Origin: Erythrocercus mccallii
Taxonomy: Eukaryota > Chordata > Aves > Passeriformes > Dicruridae
Assembly (NCBI GenBank): GCA_013397435.1
Contig: VZRG01001590.1
Location: 59,858-123,857 of the forward strand
Length of the DNA: 64,000 nt
Direction of reading: 5' to 3'
Position numbers and translations under genes: made by a program. Shown here in pieces: positions 61,301-64,000 of the stretch. How positions within the stretch are numbered: position 1 is the stretch's first letter; each line of letters starts with the position of its first letter. A model generated the notes under the pieces. It saw nothing but the letters and a program-made list of their open reading frames with translations, had not been told where the DNA came from and did not search any database.

Positions 61301-64000
61301 AATCTGACTGACCTAGACTCCAGCTGGACTTTTCCTTATCTCCAGGAAGGTGTGCCACACCTGGCTGGCACTTGCTAGCAGGAGGGTCATGTCCTGGGCA
61401 TGTCATCCTCACTCCTCCTGTCCCTTGTGAGCCACATTTCTCAGCTCTGCCTCATCAAAGGTTTGCACCGGGGAGAGAAACAAGGCTGGACCCACATGCA
61501 CAAAAGCCTGGCCTCAGGTCTCAGCAGCTGGGATAAAGGTCCCTCAGGGGTGCAGAGGAGCAGTGGTGTAATGTGACCCTCCCCTCAGAAATGGGGAGAA
61601 GTTGGCCAATGTAACCACATCACAAAAATTGAAAGAGGTACTTGGGGCTAGTTGATACTCGGGGAAAAGAAGGGCAGAAGAAACAGGGTCTACAACCCAC
61701 CAACTTGTTTTTCCCCTAAGAATCCAGCTTCGAAATAGGGAAGCAAGATGGCAATTTTGCAGAACATGTCCCATATAGAAAGTCAGTTTGCTGCTTACAC
61801 CAAAGACAGGTTCCATCCTTGGCCACTGACTTGCCATGTAACCATAACCAGAACTTCTTACGGCATTATTTCAAATATGGCTGATAATTCTGGGTACCAC
61901 TATACTTTCTGGGCCCTCAACATGAGTTTTCTGTAGAAAGCCACCATAACTGGAGACATCTTGAATCAAAAAACTTTTTATAAATGTTTAAACCTACCAA
62001 TTCCTTATTCAAAACACCCAGGAAACCACATAATACTTTATAGATTGCATGCTTATCTGTAGAACACAAATTAACAAATTTAGCATCTAGGGAGTTTCCA
62101 AACTGCTCAGAAAATGCCACAGAAAGAGCACTGAGAAGCCACAGAGCAGGTTGCTGTAGCTGTGTCTGATATGCAGATGCTCCTCACTTGCCCACACATT
62201 TCCTACCTACTTCTCTTCACAGTGTTTGCCTCTTCTCAGCACCTGCCTTCCAAGATCTTCCAGATGAGTCTGTAACCACCAACCAGTTCTTGTCTGAGTC
62301 CACGTGTGCCCAGCTCCCAGGTAAGTGCAGCTCCCCAGGCAGGCACTGCCTGCCTCTGTGCAGGTTCTCAGGCAGAACTGGGGCTGAGATTGTGAGATGT
62401 CTTTCAACAGCAACTTTGCTTTTCATTACTAAACAGATCCTGAGAGGACCCGTGAGGTACTAATGTACACTAACATCAATATTAATGACACTGTATCTAC
62501 CAAAGTAGACTTTCAAATGTTCCACTTAACAGCCTTATTCTTCTTATGTCCAGTAAAGAGCCTGAAAGATAAAAGTCAGGGTTATCCAAGATAAATTCAC
62601 CTTTTGTCTGAATTCCCCATTCCAGATAATCCCTCCTGCCTCAGTTTACTGATTCTGGCACTGGAAATAATATCTAACAGGGAAGAGAGCAAAGCTCTTA
62701 TGGCACAAACTGATGCTGTGAAGGACTTAACCTGCGTACAGGCATGACCCATAACTCCTCACCAGAACTTTGTCCTGTGGGTAAAAGACAACAGGACCCT
62801 GTATCCCTAGTGGAGGCTGAAATTGCCTGAACAGATGGAGTCCCAGTGTCCAGAGATTCTGAGCTAAAACTAGCAGAGCTCTTTCAAAGCCAGGCCATAA
62901 CTAGCTATGATTAGAGCACTTACAATGAACTTTAGCTAATTTTGAGCTCTTTGGAGAACCTTTCACACAACTGACATGCAAAGAATGGCAGCAGCTGTGT
63001 CTGCCACCTGCACCCAGGAGCCCCATGGCTGCATTATCTTAATGCTGGCTCACAGTTATTATACCTTATTTCTCAGCAGGGTGTTATTGCTCCAGGTTGA
63101 GCATCCTGTTAATGCAGCTGCTCAGCTCCCTGCCCTGTCCCCAGCTGGCAGAGAGCAGGGACAGAGCAGGCTGAGCCTGCAGGAGTGGATGGATGGATGG
63201 ATGGATGGATGGATGGATGGATGGATGGATGGATGGATGGATGGATGGATGGATGGATGGAGCCCAGAGGGCCTCAGCTGCAGGTGTGTCCCCACAGCAG
63301 ACCTGAGGACTGAGTGCAGCATGTAGTCCCTGGCACTAGCATTAACCAAGCAACTCCAGCAAACTTGCTCCTAGGAAACACCCTGAATTATCTTGTGCAT
63401 CTCCCAGGGAAGCTTGAACCACCAGAAGCTTTTAAGTTGTCTCCAGCTCACTGAGTGAAATCTAGTTCTGGTACTTCTGTCCCTCTGAGCACAAATAATT
63501 GCTGCTGGGTCATGGTTATCTCCAAAACAATTTCTGTCCTCCTCTGTGACAAATAGAGCAGCACAGCTACCCCTGAAGACAAGTTTCTTGTCATAAAATG
63601 TGCAGGGTACGTATTCCCATCACCAAGAAATGAAAGTTCCTTTAAAATACAGGGAAACATGGCACACCATGGAGTATCCTCATACGGCCTGACACAGCAG
63701 GAGTGTGAAAGGCAGTAATAGCAGAAATAAGACTTCTGAGTTCAGGATTTCTGACAAACAGTTCTGAAGAGATATTTTACCCATTTCTGTGACCAGTGTC
63801 TGTGAGTTTATTTTTCTCTACTTTCTGTACATCTGTTTAAAATAAAGAGCCTTTGTTGGAAAACCATGTGTCATAAGTTGACATCTTAACAGCACGGATA
63901 CCACCCCTTTTCAAGTCAAATCAAAAGTTTATATTCATAGAAAAAGAAGACAGCCATGTGATTAGGGAAATCCATTTTGATTAACTGGTGCCTGATTAAC
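58393..64000. other. Gene-free spacer with possible exon-like interval
   Basis: No confirmed gene. It has an unclassified GC-richer block (about 60380-60900), an interval with strong splice-like borders at 62223-62320, and a TGGA array at 63186-63261. Open frames outside the array are at most 97 codons. Confidence 0.45.
63186..63261. repeat. (TGGA)19 microsatellite
   Basis: Nineteen uninterrupted TGGA copies, 76 bp. It yields a WMDG-type repeat frame on plus and a HPSI-type frame on minus, neither of which is a gene. Likely polymorphic. Confidence 0.97.

Overview
The window looks like about 64 kb of bird nuclear DNA, most likely from a passerine or close relative. The evidence is repeat content. 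There are many 5'-truncated CR1 LINE copies with typical avian 3' tails on both strands, two much older CR1/L3-type fragments, and three solo retroviral LTRs of kinds common in passerine genomes. The DNA is AT-rich and non-coding in character. I found no convincing protein-coding gene, rRNA, tRNA, CRISPR array, operon or bacterial-style signal. The longest open frames lie inside repeats, or are about the length chance gives in 64 kb of this composition.

Layout. 1-3.3 kb: AT-rich spacer. 3.32-3.99 kb: solo ERVK-like LTR (minus) with a 6-bp target duplication. 6.5-6.7 kb: CR1 ORF2 remnant (minus). 12.07-12.17 kb: CR1 tail (plus). 15.4-16.45 kb: CR1 ORF1 plus endonuclease remnant (minus) with an internal deletion. 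20.55-21.55 kb: three adjacent LINE pieces (minus). 22.84-23.42 kb: GC-rich solo LTR (plus) with a 5-bp duplication. 24.43-25.20 kb: CR1 (plus) with a second CR1 tail embedded in it. 25.2-34.0 kb: spacer holding a TA-rich block with a 40-bp perfect palindrome. 34.03-34.55 kb: ERVL-like LTR (minus) with an expanded ATA microsatellite. 34.89-35.85 kb: CR1 reverse transcriptase remnant (minus). 43.86-44.27 kb: CR1 (minus). 45.54-45.97 kb: old amniote CR1 (minus). 55.16-55.23 kb: 31-bp-stem hairpin. 57.77-58.39 kb: CR1 (plus). 63.19-63.26 kb: 19-copy TGGA array.

Nothing here forms a pathway. The window reads as intergenic or long-intron sequence shaped by repeated retroelement insertion and decay. 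The observations most worth following are the 55.2-kb hairpin, the nested CR1, the old amniote CR1 fragments (possible exaptation) and one exon-like interval near 62.2 kb. Repeat identities rest on remembered family consensus patterns, not a database search, so subfamily names are deliberately loose.
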